A stretch of DNA of 32,277 nucleotides from CAZPYD01 sp964590835 (GTDB lineage: Bacteria > Patescibacteriota > Minisyncoccia > JAHISW01 > Tagabacteraceae). A program made the position numbers and the translations under genes. Of this stretch, positions 5,617-13,285 are shown piece after piece. Location: the NCBI GenBank assembly GCA_964590835.1, contig CAZPYD010000006.1, positions 1 through 32,277 of the forward strand, read 5' to 3'. Each line of letters begins with the position of its first letter. Within the stretch, counting starts at the first letter, position 1. Below the pieces are notes generated by a model. That model was given only the letters and a program-made list of their open reading frames with translations. It was not told the DNA's origin and searched no databases.

Positions 5617-7050
5617 TTAATTATTTTGATTTTCGGTTCCAACCGCATACCAATCAACTTTTCTTGATAGATACATAACACCAGCCAGTATCAAGAATAA
5701 CAGACTGTTACCGATAAGTAGCGCATAGTCTTCTAGCTGCAGTATTATGTATATAAAAAGGTAAAGAAATGAAAGAATAGAACCTTGAATCAATACCATT
5801 TTTGTATTTGATAAAACGCTTTTTGAATATAGTGTAATTAGGCCAATGGTCGCAACTGCCGAAATTAGATATGCCAAACCAAAACTAATTATTTCTGAAA
5901 TGGAAACAAGTAATGAGTAAAACAAAACTATTGCTAGTCCGACTAATATATATTGGATAGGGTGAATCTTTTTTTTGTTAAATACTTCAACGAAAAAGAA
6001 CACAAGAAATGTAAGCGCTATGATAAGTAGTGCGTATTTTACACTACGCGTTGCCTTTGTGTAGTCATCAACTCCAGCCAAGAGTTTTACCCCAGATGCA
6101 GATGAATAGATGTTGTAGTTATTACCAAGCCATGATTGAGGATACCCTCTGTTTAGATCAAGAATTTTCCATGATGCATTAAACTCATTATCTGTGACTT
6201 CACGTGTGTCGGGTAAAAATGCTCCCCCAAAACTAGGATTGCCCCAATCTGATTTTAAAGAAACTTCGGTTGTTCTCCCCACAGGAACAAATTGCAGGTC
6301 TCTGCTCCCGTTAAGATTTAACTTGAATGAAAAATCATGACCTGCTGCATTTTTATACCTTATATTTGCGGGAAGCTGCGCGCTTATTCCAGAACTTTGT
6401 CCAATTTCCATGTTTACAGATCTATCAACCATCATGCTTTTTTCTGTAAGATTTCTTTCGTATGGTATTAAATCATAATTATTACCAATAGACCGTATTA
6501 CATCGTTAGTTATAACTCCTGGCTGAAATTCTATTTCTTTGTTATTCCAGGTTAATTTTAATTTATCATTGATGCCGCGAATATCAGAGACACCTACGGA
6601 TATAAATGCATTATCCCAATCTATCTCGAAATCTTTTATTCCCAGGCTATATATGTCATGCCAGGCAAATTTTCCTGAAAAATTTATTTTAGATGAATAA
6701 ACGACTGCGTCAAAAATCCCACGTGATCGTACTTGAGGATCAATGGTCCCGTCAACAAAAAGTGTTTCTGGTAAAAAATGAGCGTATTTGGTCACACTGA
6801 TATTTTCTCCTTTTTCGTTTGTCGCATATTTTTTGTATGGTATGGAAAGTATTGGACCAGCTATTGTCTGTTGTTCTCCCCATTTTTGACTTATTTCAGA
6901 CACGGCTTCTCTTTTTGTATTTTCTCGCTCATGAATGAGATTGCTAATAAATCCAACAGGAATTAAAAGCAACAAGGCTAACACCCCAACAATAACAATT
7001 CGAAAAGTAACAGAATACTTTAGCCATTGTGTAATATTTGTATTATTCAT
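5617..7050 (-). CDS. creD: CreD-family inner membrane protein
   Basis: The 477-residue protein fits the CreD family (PF06123). It has an N-terminal membrane helix (about 17-38) followed by RENTKREAVSEISQKWG and QQTIAGPILSIPYKK, family-typical motifs. A large external domain has HFLPETLFVDGTIDPQVRSR and GIFDAVVYSS. A C-terminal bundle of about five membrane helices covers 335-465. In enterobacteria CreD is part of the CreBC regulon and affects envelope integrity; its molecular action is unclear. No creB or creC is nearby, so regulation must differ. The family is mostly known from diderms, which makes it notable in a presumed CPR genome and a candidate for transfer. Start by ATG with no ribosome binding site. 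Confidence 0.85.
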   Translation of the reverse strand: MNNTNITQWLKYSVTFRIVIVGVLALLLLIPVGFISNLIHERENTKREAVSEISQKWGEQQTIAGPILSIPYKKYATNEKGENISVTKYAHFLPETLFVDGTIDPQVRSRGIFDAVVYSSKINFSGKFAWHDIYSLGIKDFEIDWDNAFISVGVSDIRGINDKLKLTWNNKEIEFQPGVITNDVIRSIGNNYDLIPYERNLTEKSMMVDRSVNMEIGQSSGISAQLPANIRYKNAAGHDFSFKLNLNGSRDLQFVPVGRTTEVSLKSDWGNPSFGGAFLPDTREVTDNEFNASWKILDLNRGYPQSWLGNNYNIYSSASGVKLLAGVDDYTKATRSVKYALLIIALTFLVFFFVEVFNKKKIHPIQYILVGLAIVLFYSLLVSISEIISFGLAYLISAVATIGLITLYSKSVLSNTKMVLIQGSILSFLYLFIYIILQLEDYALLIGNSLLFLILAGVMYLSRKVDWYAVGTENQNN

Positions 7051-7173
7051 ATTATTTTTTATTATTTATATTGATATAATCTATCAAAAAAATTAACCAT
7101 TGCATAGTATAAACATAAACATTTTAAAACCAACAAAGTTGCATTTACATTTAATAAACTTTTGAATTTTTGG

Positions 7174-7790
7174 TTACCTAGCCACTACCAAGCCTATTAC
7201 TTTTTTTGCTCCGGCTTTTAAAAGAGCTCGGCGCGCCTCGTTTATTGTGGCACTAGTGGTGGTAACATCGTCTAGCACAAAAATCACCTCGTTTTTTATT
7301 AAGCCAGAATTCTTAACAGAAAAGGTGTTTTTTAAATTCCGTAGCCGTTCTTTACGGTTTTTTATTTCTACTTGCGATATAGTATCTTTGTTTTTATAAA
7401 GGACATTGTTAAGGACAGAAAAATTAGGCTTTAGTTTGTCCGATAAGTGCCGGGCTATCAATTCTGTCTGATTAAACCCCCTTTCTCTAAACCGTTTACC
7501 AGAAAGTGGCACTGGTATAATAATTCTGGAAGTTGAGCCTCCACAGTTGGAGAAATTTATTTTTTTGTAAATTATTTCTGCCAGTGGTTTGGCCACTCTT
7601 TTGGATTTTTTATATTTTAGTACTTTAATTGCTTTTTTAATTGCCTGGGATTTATAAGAAGTAGCGGCTAAAATATCGTCGTTTTTGTGTGGCGCCGGTG
7701 GGAGGTTTTGTATACATTTGGGGCAGAGTAAAAAATTGTCGATACCACACCCAAAGCATTTTTCCGGAAAAATCAGATTTAGTATTTTAT
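7174..7790 (-). CDS. ComF-family phosphoribosyltransferase, 5' end lost in the scaffold gap
   Basis: The frame stays open up to the Ns at 7791, so only the first few residues are missing. Near the N-terminus is a four-cysteine zinc site, FPEKCFGCG then LLCPKCIQNL. The middle has VPLSGKRFRERGFNQTE, the ComF signature, and near the end is the PRPP-binding loop VFVLDDVTTTSATINEA. In competent bacteria ComF proteins act in DNA uptake, likely in handling single-stranded DNA. A neighbouring type IV pilus cluster, the usual DNA-uptake device, fits that role. A GTG at 7596 could look like a start but would discard the zinc finger, so it is rejected. Confidence 0.85.
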
Positions 7791-7800
7791 NNNNNNNNNN
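7791..7800. other. Assembly gap (10 N)
   Basis: Ten consecutive Ns, the usual convention for a scaffold join of unknown or estimated size. It removes the start of the comF-like gene and perhaps its promoter. The divergent arrangement of comF and the pilus cluster depends on this join being right. Confidence 0.98.
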
Positions 7801-7803
7801 GGG

Positions 7804-7831
7804 TTGTGGATAATTATTTATTTTTTATAAT
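7804..7831 (+). promoter_or_regulatory. Promoter of the pilus cluster, TTGTGG-N16-TATAAT
   Basis: TTGTGG at 7804-7809 and TATAAT at 7826-7831 are 16 bases apart. It lies about 48 bp upstream of pilM and is the best promoter candidate for the first pilus genes. The gap cuts just before it. Confidence 0.55.
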
Positions 7832-7878
7832 AAAGCTTATTTCTTTTATGTTATATTAATTATATACAAAGAAATGCA

Positions 7879-8991
7879 ATGGCAAAATTTTTTAATAAGT
7901 TTTTACCTAAAGATTTAAAGTTTTGGTCTAAAAGCTCAAGTGTTTTGGGTGTTGATATAGGTACGTCTTCTATAAAAATTGTTCAATTAAGAAAAGAAAA
8001 AGAGAGAGCTATTTTGGAAACTTATGGAGAGCTGGCTATTGGCCCTTATGCTAAAAAACCAGTTGGAGACATTGCCAGGTTGCAGGAAGATGTTTTGAGC
8101 CAAATGCTTAAAGACCTGCTAAAAGAATCTGGAGCGAGTGCGCAAGAAGCTGTTGTTTCGATACCTATCAGAAATAGTTTTATAACAACAATTAGTCTAC
8201 CAGTTATAAACGGGAAAAGCATGGATGAGATGATCAAGTTTGAGGCAAGAAAATATATTCCTGTTCCTGTTGGTGAAGTAGAAGTGGATTGGTGGATTTT
8301 GGGTTCTCCGGAAGAGGAAAGAGAAGAAGGGAAGGAAAGAAAAGAAACAAGAAGAAAAATGGTAGATGTGTTGTTGGTTGTTATTTATAAAGAAGCTATC
8401 CGAAAATATCAAAATATTGTATCTGGTGCTGGTTTGAAAATAAAATCTTTTGAAGTAGAAATTTTTAGCGGGTGGCGTGCTTTAAGTTTTAGACCAATTT
8501 CTCCGGTTGCGGTTGTTGATTTAGGTGCTTCTTCAACCAAGATGAGCATTGTAGAGGGAGGTCTTTTGAAATTTTCATATACAATAGATAAGGGTTCGCA
8601 ATTTATTACAAGTGCTTTGTCCAAATCTTTGGGGATTGATTTCGAAAGAGCTGAAGAGATGAAGCAAAAAATAGGTCTTTCCAGTAAACCTGAGTATGCT
8701 CAAATAATACAGGTCGCGAGTCCGTTTTTAGATAATATTCTTGCTGAAGCTAGGCAATTTATGCAGGCTTACAGCAGGAAATATAAAAGTTCTGTTGGTC
8801 AAGTGGTATTGTTGGGCGGGGGAGCACTTCTTCATGGTATTGTAGATTTGGCAGTTAAAAATTTAAGTGTAGAAGTATTGCCTGCTGATCCATTTTCAAA
8901 AACCGATTACCCTCCATTTTTAGAAGAAGTTTTAAAAGAAATTGGTCCTACTTTTTCTACATCAGTCGGTCTAGCATTAAAAGATCTTTAA
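7879..8991 (+). CDS. pilM: Type IV pilus assembly ATPase-like protein PilM
   Basis: PilM is an actin-like cytoplasmic protein that binds the PilN N-terminus and links the inner-membrane platform to the motors. The 370-residue product has the nucleotide-binding signatures of the actin/FtsA superfamily: VLGVDIGTSSIKIVQL at about 23-38, VAVVDLGASSTKMSI near 212-226, and VVLLGGGALLHG near 311-322. The lysine-rich insertion EEREEGKERKETRR at about 150-163 is unusual. Length matches the family (about 350). It is the first gene of the cluster, followed by pilN-like after a 47-bp gap that contains a 7-nt-period repeat. No ribosome binding site is visible. Confidence 0.9.
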   Translation: MAKFFNKFLPKDLKFWSKSSSVLGVDIGTSSIKIVQLRKEKERAILETYGELAIGPYAKKPVGDIARLQEDVLSQMLKDLLKESGASAQEAVVSIPIRNSFITTISLPVINGKSMDEMIKFEARKYIPVPVGEVEVDWWILGSPEEEREEGKERKETRRKMVDVLLVVIYKEAIRKYQNIVSGAGLKIKSFEVEIFSGWRALSFRPISPVAVVDLGASSTKMSIVEGGLLKFSYTIDKGSQFITSALSKSLGIDFERAEEMKQKIGLSSKPEYAQIIQVASPFLDNILAEARQFMQAYSRKYKSSVGQVVLLGGGALLHGIVDLAVKNLSVEVLPADPFSKTDYPPFLEEVLKEIGPTFSTSVGLALKDL

Positions 8992-8994
8992 TAC

Positions 8995-9022
8995 AATAAG
9001 TAATTAGTAACAAGTAATAAGT
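8995..9022 (+). repeat. Four units of a 7-nt-period array
   Basis: AATAAGT, AATTAGT, AACAAGT and AATAAGT follow one another exactly in phase, starting three bases after the pilM stop. The same word on the other strand (ATTACTT) makes up the array inside pilD. Confidence 0.85.
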
Positions 9023-9038
9023 AGGTTGTATAAATTTT

Positions 9039-9647
9039 ATGGACGAAAAAAAATCTTTTATTCCCAAAAAAAAATATACATCGGTTGGTAAATCGACTTA
9101 TAAAAAACCAGGACTAGGTTTGGTTATGAGTGTTTCTGTTTTTTTATTTCTTTTTTCTTTGGTTTTTTTGGGCGGTGTTTTGGGTTATAAACGAGTTGTT
9201 TCAAATCAGTTAGATGATTTGTTTATTTCTGTGGAGAGAGCTAAAGCTTCTTTTGATCCAGAATTTATTTTGGAATTAGATAAATTATCAGAAGATATTG
9301 TTGTTGTTGAGGATCTTGTTTCAAAACATAGAACCCCAAGTAAAATTTTTGATATATTAGAAAAATTTACAATTAAGGATATGAGTTTTGATGAGTTTGA
9401 TTTTACTTATTTTTTTCCAGTTAAACAGCAAGCAAGAGTTGGTGTTCCAAATCAAAACATAAGCGAATCTTTGACGGTTAGTTTGAAAGGCGAAACCAAG
9501 GATTTTATCACATTATCTCAACAAGCGGAGGTTTTTAAGGTTGTTGATGTTATTGAAAGTTTTTCTTTTTCTAATCTTTCATTAACTCAAGAAGGGAGAG
9601 TATCTTTTAATCTTGAGATAATGTTTAAAAAGTCTATATATGATTAA
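9039..9647 (+). CDS. PilN-like pilus platform protein
   Basis: The 202-residue protein has a basic cytoplasmic N-terminus (about 1-27), one membrane helix at about 28-50, a coiled-coil-like stretch (QLDDLFISVERAKASFDPEF) and an alpha/beta tail. It contains KHRTPSKIFDILEKFTIKD, the segment I associate with PilN-like proteins. In model systems PilN binds PilM through its cytoplasmic N-terminus and pairs with PilO outside the membrane. The residues INLLP, typical of PilN N-termini, are not seen, so the assignment rests on topology and gene order. It is followed 17 bp later by the PilO-like gene. Confidence 0.65.
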   Translation: MDEKKSFIPKKKYTSVGKSTYKKPGLGLVMSVSVFLFLFSLVFLGGVLGYKRVVSNQLDDLFISVERAKASFDPEFILELDKLSEDIVVVEDLVSKHRTPSKIFDILEKFTIKDMSFDEFDFTYFFPVKQQARVGVPNQNISESLTVSLKGETKDFITLSQQAEVFKVVDVIESFSFSNLSLTQEGRVSFNLEIMFKKSIYD

Positions 9648-9664
9648 TTTTTTTGAATTTTAGT

Positions 9665-10204
9665 ATGATTAAAAACGCAATAGCTACTTTATTAATTTTG
9701 GGAGCGGTAGGTGTTTTTTTTATGTGGACAAGACCATTTCTAGAGGAAATAGGCCAGTTGTCTTATGAAAAAAAAATTGTTAATGAGACCTTGGAGTCTT
9801 CGCGTGAGTTGATTAATCTTAGAGATGATATTGTTTCAAATTTTAATATAATTTCTTCAGAAGACTTAAATCGTTTTTCAAAAATATTACCTAGTGAGTC
9901 AGATAAAAACAAGCTTATGGTTCAGCTTTCTAACACAGCAAATCTAACAGGGGTTATTATAGAAAAATTAGAAATGAGAGAACAAGAAAGAAAAGGTTTA
10001 GGAGGGACACCTCTTGGGGATGATCCATACAATATTTTAGAATTAGAAATTGATTTATTAGGGACTTATGAAGGATTTTTTTCTTTTCTTGAAGAAACAG
10101 AAAAAAGCCTGCGTCTAGTAGACATAGATCATATAAATTTTTCTTCTTCAGAAGAAGGATTATTTGAATTTACTATTAAAGGAGAAACTTATTTTAAAAA
10201 ATAA
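9665..10204 (+). CDS. PilO-like pilus platform protein
   Basis: The 179-residue product has a short N-terminus, one membrane helix at about 5-23, a coiled coil over about 25-60, and a compact alpha/beta domain (EGFFSFLEETEKSLRLVDID near 134-153), the PilO plan. I start at the ATG at 9665. A TTG at 9653 would add four residues but has no better support. In characterised systems PilO dimerises with PilN and aligns the platform. It is followed 3 bp later by the PilP-like gene, so the two are surely co-transcribed. Sequence identity to classical PilO looks low. Confidence 0.68.
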   Translation: MIKNAIATLLILGAVGVFFMWTRPFLEEIGQLSYEKKIVNETLESSRELINLRDDIVSNFNIISSEDLNRFSKILPSESDKNKLMVQLSNTANLTGVIIEKLEMREQERKGLGGTPLGDDPYNILELEIDLLGTYEGFFSFLEETEKSLRLVDIDHINFSSSEEGLFEFTIKGETYFKK

Positions 10205-10207
10205 TCA

Positions 10208-10492
10208 ATGAATAAAACTAATATTATTTTCGTAATTTTTTTGGTGCTGGTTTTGGTCGGCAGTTATTATATTTTTAAGAATTTTAGTGTTGTTGATGTT
10301 AGTTTGGGTGAAGAATTTATTGAAAAAGAAGCAGCTAGAAAAGATTTTTTGATATTAACCGATAAACTTAAGAAAACAGCCTTAAATATTGATTTTTTTG
10401 ATAATGATAAGTTTAAGGAGTTGAAAGATTTGAGTGTAACTATAGAACTGCCAGAAGAAACAGGAAGACTGAATCCGTTTTTACCGTTTTAA
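10208..10492 (+). CDS. Small PilP-like membrane protein
   Basis: The 94-residue product has one membrane helix (about 5-23), a short charged helical linker, and ends in ETGRLNPFLPF. A GR-x-NPF type terminus resembles the conserved start of the PilP beta-domain region (GRRDPF-like), but the domain itself is absent. In diderms PilP is a lipoprotein that contacts the outer-membrane secretin. This protein has no lipobox and no secretin is seen, so it probably acts as a third membrane partner of the PilN/O pair. The assignment rests largely on position. Confidence 0.55.
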   Translation: MNKTNIIFVIFLVLVLVGSYYIFKNFSVVDVSLGEEFIEKEAARKDFLILTDKLKKTALNIDFFDNDKFKELKDLSVTIELPEETGRLNPFLPF

Positions 10493-10495
10493 TAA

Positions 10496-10593
10496 TGCGA
10501 TACAAATATACGAATGCATACGAATTATACCAATAATACTAATATTCGTATCCATTTGTATCATTAGTAGAATTAGTATATTAGTATCGATCT
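10496..10593 (+). repeat. Inverted 9-nt-period word array before pilB
   Basis: It begins three bases after the previous stop and ends at the pilB start. The left half repeats ATACNAAT-type words, the right half their reverse complements (ATTNGTAT). GATACAAAT near the left and ATTTGTATC near 10553-10561 form the outer stem. Its first 26 bases match those of the array at 13184 at 25 positions. TATATT near its right end could serve as a -10 box for pilB. Confidence 0.8.
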
Positions 10594-12294
10594 ATGACTT
10601 TTGGTGAAATTTTATTAAAGAAAAAAAAAATTAATAACAATCTTCTTGTAAGAAGCAGGGAGCAGGCAGAGGCTGAAAAAATTTCACTCGAAGATGTTTT
10701 AATTAGAAGTGGCGTTTTGGAGGATGATATTATGCAGGCTAAAAGTGAGTCTTTTAATATTCCTGTTAAAAAACTTAGTGGTGAAACTAGGTTGGCTATC
10801 GATGTTCTTCAAGAGATTCCAGAAGAATCAATACGACACTACAAGTTTATTCCCATTGAATTAAAAGACGGAACAGTTCATATGGGTGTGGTGAATCCAG
10901 ATAACATGGAGACAAGAGAAGCGCTTCAGTTTTTATCTACAAAACTAAACTTACCTTTTAAAATTTTTCTAATTTCTTCATCCGATTTTCAGCTGGCATT
11001 AAAAGATTTTAAAGGTTTGGGTGGCGAGACAATAAAAATTTTAAGTGAGCTAGAGTCTGAAATAGCCAAAAAACCAACACCAAAAGAGGTAAAAGAGGAA
11101 CAAAAAATAAAAGTAGAAGCCCCGGTTATTAAAATGGTTGCTGTTATTTTAAGGCACGCGATAGAAGAAAATGCTTCTGATATCCATATAGAACCACTTA
11201 GAGATAAAATAAAAATTAGATCCCGAATAGACGGTGTTATGCAGGTTAGTCTTGTTTTACCTATTAAGGTGCACGATGCGATTGTGGCCAGGGTAAAAAT
11301 TCTTACCAACATGAAATTGGATGAAAAGCGTAAACCACAAGACGGCCGTTTTGAGGCAACTATTCAAAAAAGATCAGTAGACTTTAGGGTTTCTACTTTT
11401 CCAACTATTTATGGTGAAAAAGTGGTTATAAGAATTTTAGATACATTTAGGGGTATTAAAAAATTAGATGATCTTGGTTTTAGCGGCAGAAATCTCGAGG
11501 TAGTAAAGGAAACATTAAAAAGGCCTTATGGATTAGTTCTTTTGACAGGTCCTACTGGCTCAGGTAAGACAACAACTCTTTATTCTATGCTTAGTATGCT
11601 TGATAGGGTAAAGTCTAATGCGGTTAGTTTGGAAGACCCTATTGAATATAATGTAGATGGTCTTAGTCAATCTCAAGTAAGGCCGGAAATTGATTATAGT
11701 TTTGCAAGCGGGTTAAGGTCTATTTTGAGGCAAGACCCTGATATTATTATGGTTGGTGAGATAAGAGATGGTGAGACAGCTTCGTTGGCGGTGCAAGCAG
11801 CTTTGACGGGCCATTTGGTTTTTTCTACAATGCATACCAATAATACTGCCGGTGTTGTTCCGCGGTTGGTAGATATGGGTGTTGACCCTTATCTTATTCC
11901 GTCTACTTTGGTTATGGCTGTTGCTCAGCGTCTTGTTCCTGCTCTTTGTCCCGATTCTAGAAATAAAGTAAAAATAGACGAAACAACAAAAACAATGTTA
12001 GAAAATGAGCTTAAAAATGTACCTAAATCTATAAAAGAAAAAATTAAAATACCTGAATATATTTATAGTGCCAAATCTTCGTCTACTTGTCCGCGCGGGA
12101 CTAGTGGTAGGCTCGGTATTTTTGAGACTTTAAAAATTACTCCCGAGCTTGGGAAAATTATTTTAACAAATCCAAGAGAAGCTGTTATAATGGAAGAAGC
12201 CAGGAAGCAAAAGATGCTTACAATGAAGGAGGATGGAATATTAAAAGTATTAGAAGGCAAGATTGGTTTATCGGAATTAAGGCAAGTAATATAA
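10594..12294 (+). CDS. pilB: Type IV pilus extension ATPase PilB
   Basis: PilB is the hexameric cytoplasmic motor that drives pilin assembly. The 566-residue protein has an N-terminal MshEN-type domain (about 1-140), the Asp-box region ASDIHIEPL (194-202), Walker A GPTGSGKT (319-326), LEDPIEY (347-353), Walker B DIIMVGEIRD (383-392), and the His-box HLVFSTMHTNN (407-417). Length matches the family. One oddity: the usual four-cysteine zinc site between the motor core and the C-terminal subdomain is reduced to LCPDS (C452) and TCPRG (C499), so two cysteines are missing. The start follows directly on the repeat array, with no ribosome binding site. Confidence 0.93.
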   Translation: MTFGEILLKKKKINNNLLVRSREQAEAEKISLEDVLIRSGVLEDDIMQAKSESFNIPVKKLSGETRLAIDVLQEIPEESIRHYKFIPIELKDGTVHMGVVNPDNMETREALQFLSTKLNLPFKIFLISSSDFQLALKDFKGLGGETIKILSELESEIAKKPTPKEVKEEQKIKVEAPVIKMVAVILRHAIEENASDIHIEPLRDKIKIRSRIDGVMQVSLVLPIKVHDAIVARVKILTNMKLDEKRKPQDGRFEATIQKRSVDFRVSTFPTIYGEKVVIRILDTFRGIKKLDDLGFSGRNLEVVKETLKRPYGLVLLTGPTGSGKTTTLYSMLSMLDRVKSNAVSLEDPIEYNVDGLSQSQVRPEIDYSFASGLRSILRQDPDIIMVGEIRDGETASLAVQAALTGHLVFSTMHTNNTAGVVPRLVDMGVDPYLIPSTLVMAVAQRLVPALCPDSRNKVKIDETTKTMLENELKNVPKSIKEKIKIPEYIYSAKSSSTCPRGTSGRLGIFETLKITPELGKIILTNPREAVIMEEARKQKMLTMKEDGILKVLEGKIGLSELRQVI

Positions 12295-12303
12295 CTAAAC
12301 AAT

Positions 12304-12768
12304 ATGGTTTATAAAATACATAATAAAAATAAAAATTTTTTTGGATTTACACTTATTGAGCTTTTGGTTGTAGTTGCGGTAATTTCTATGTTAATGTCTT
12401 TTGCGGCTGTTTCTTTTAATGAGGCTAGAAAGAAGGCTCGTGACTCTAAAAGAGAGGAAGATATAAAAACCTTACAGAATTCTTTGGGCTTGTATGCAAC
12501 AAACAATGGATTTTTCCCTGTTTGTGCTCAGACAGTAATAGATGGTACTAGTGATTGCTTTTCTTCTAGTTTGATTTCAGACGGCTCTGCAAATGCCTTG
12601 CCAAGAGATCCATTGGGTGGAAGTACTGGTACTTGTGGGGCTTTGGATAATTATGTTTATTGTTATACCTGTTTAGATGGTTTTAGTTACACCTTAGAGT
12701 ATGCTCTTGAAACAGATGGTATTCCGAGTAAATCTGTCGGTTGGCAAACTGTTACGATTCAACATTAA
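12304..12768 (+). CDS. Type IV prepilin
   Basis: The 154-residue protein has a 14-residue basic leader ending FFG, then FTLIELLVVVAVISMLMSF with the conserved Glu at +5 (E19), the mark of a type IVa prepilin cut by PilD between G14 and F15. The helix continues into EARKKARDSKREEDIKTLQN, also family-typical. The globular tail is Gly/Ser-rich and has six cysteines (for example CGALDNYVYCYTC), which could form disulfides or bind metal. It sits 9 bp after pilB. A minor pilin or pseudopilin is likely, the protein at 15997 being a better candidate for the major pilin. Confidence 0.88.
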   Translation: MVYKIHNKNKNFFGFTLIELLVVVAVISMLMSFAAVSFNEARKKARDSKREEDIKTLQNSLGLYATNNGFFPVCAQTVIDGTSDCFSSSLISDGSANALPRDPLGGSTGTCGALDNYVYCYTCLDGFSYTLEYALETDGIPSKSVGWQTVTIQH

Positions 12769-12796
12769 CCTTAGTATTTAATATTAAATAAGTTAT

Positions 12797-13183
12797 ATGG
12801 TAGATAAAAAAAAGAGTGTTCTTCTTGTTGATGACGATGATTTTCTTTTAGATATTTATTCTTCAAAGTTTAAAACAAAAGGGTTTCAGGCTGAAACAGC
12901 AGGTGGTGCCGAAGAAGCATTGGTAAAAATAAAAGAAGGTTTTTTGCCCAAAGTTCTTTTGATAGATATATTGATGCCCAAAATAGATGGTTTTGAATTT
13001 TTGGAGTTACTTAAAAAAGAAAACATGTTAGGTAAGATTTTGGTTGTTGTTTTAAGCAATAAACAACAAAAAGAAGATATAGAAAAAGGCAAAGAGTTTG
13101 GTATTGCCGAATATTTAATAAAAGCAAATCATACACCAAGTGAAGTGGTTGAAAAAGTAAAATTACTTTTGGAACAAAAGTAG
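12797..13183 (+). CDS. Stand-alone response-regulator receiver domain
   Basis: The 128-residue protein is a single CheY-like receiver. The acidic pocket is VDDDD (11-15), the phospho-acceptor is D57 in LIDILMP, the switch position is S87 in VVLSN, and the conserved lysine is K109 in YLIKA. No DNA-binding or output domain follows, so output must be by protein contact, as with PilG/CheY proteins that control pilus motors. It lies between a prepilin gene and pilT with 28 bp before it, which supports control of pilus extension or retraction. No histidine kinase is visible in the window, so the kinase must lie elsewhere. Confidence 0.88.
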   Translation: MVDKKKSVLLVDDDDFLLDIYSSKFKTKGFQAETAGGAEEALVKIKEGFLPKVLLIDILMPKIDGFEFLELLKKENMLGKILVVVLSNKQQKEDIEKGKEFGIAEYLIKANHTPSEVVEKVKLLLEQK

Positions 13184-13285
13184 TGCGATACCAATATACG
13201 AATGCATACTAATAATACGAATTTAAATTAGCTACATTGGTATATGATTGGTATTATTAGTATTAATTAGTATATTAGCATCGGT
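13184..13285 (+). repeat. Inverted 9-nt-period word array before pilT
   Basis: It starts on the first base after the receiver-gene stop and ends at the pilT start. The first 26 bases match those of the array at 10496 with one mismatch; after that the two diverge. CATACTAATAATAC (from 13204) pairs with GTATTATTAGTATT (from 13251). TATATT near the right end could be a -10 box for pilT. Confidence 0.8.

Noticed and set aside
7174..7596. ComF-like gene starting at the GTG at 7596
   Set aside because: The frame stays open up to the gap and the upstream part encodes the family's zinc finger, so the true start is in the gap.
7804..7812. TTGTGGATAA as a DnaA box or replication origin
   Set aside because: A single partial match with no cluster of boxes, and it is better explained as the -35 region of the pilM promoter.
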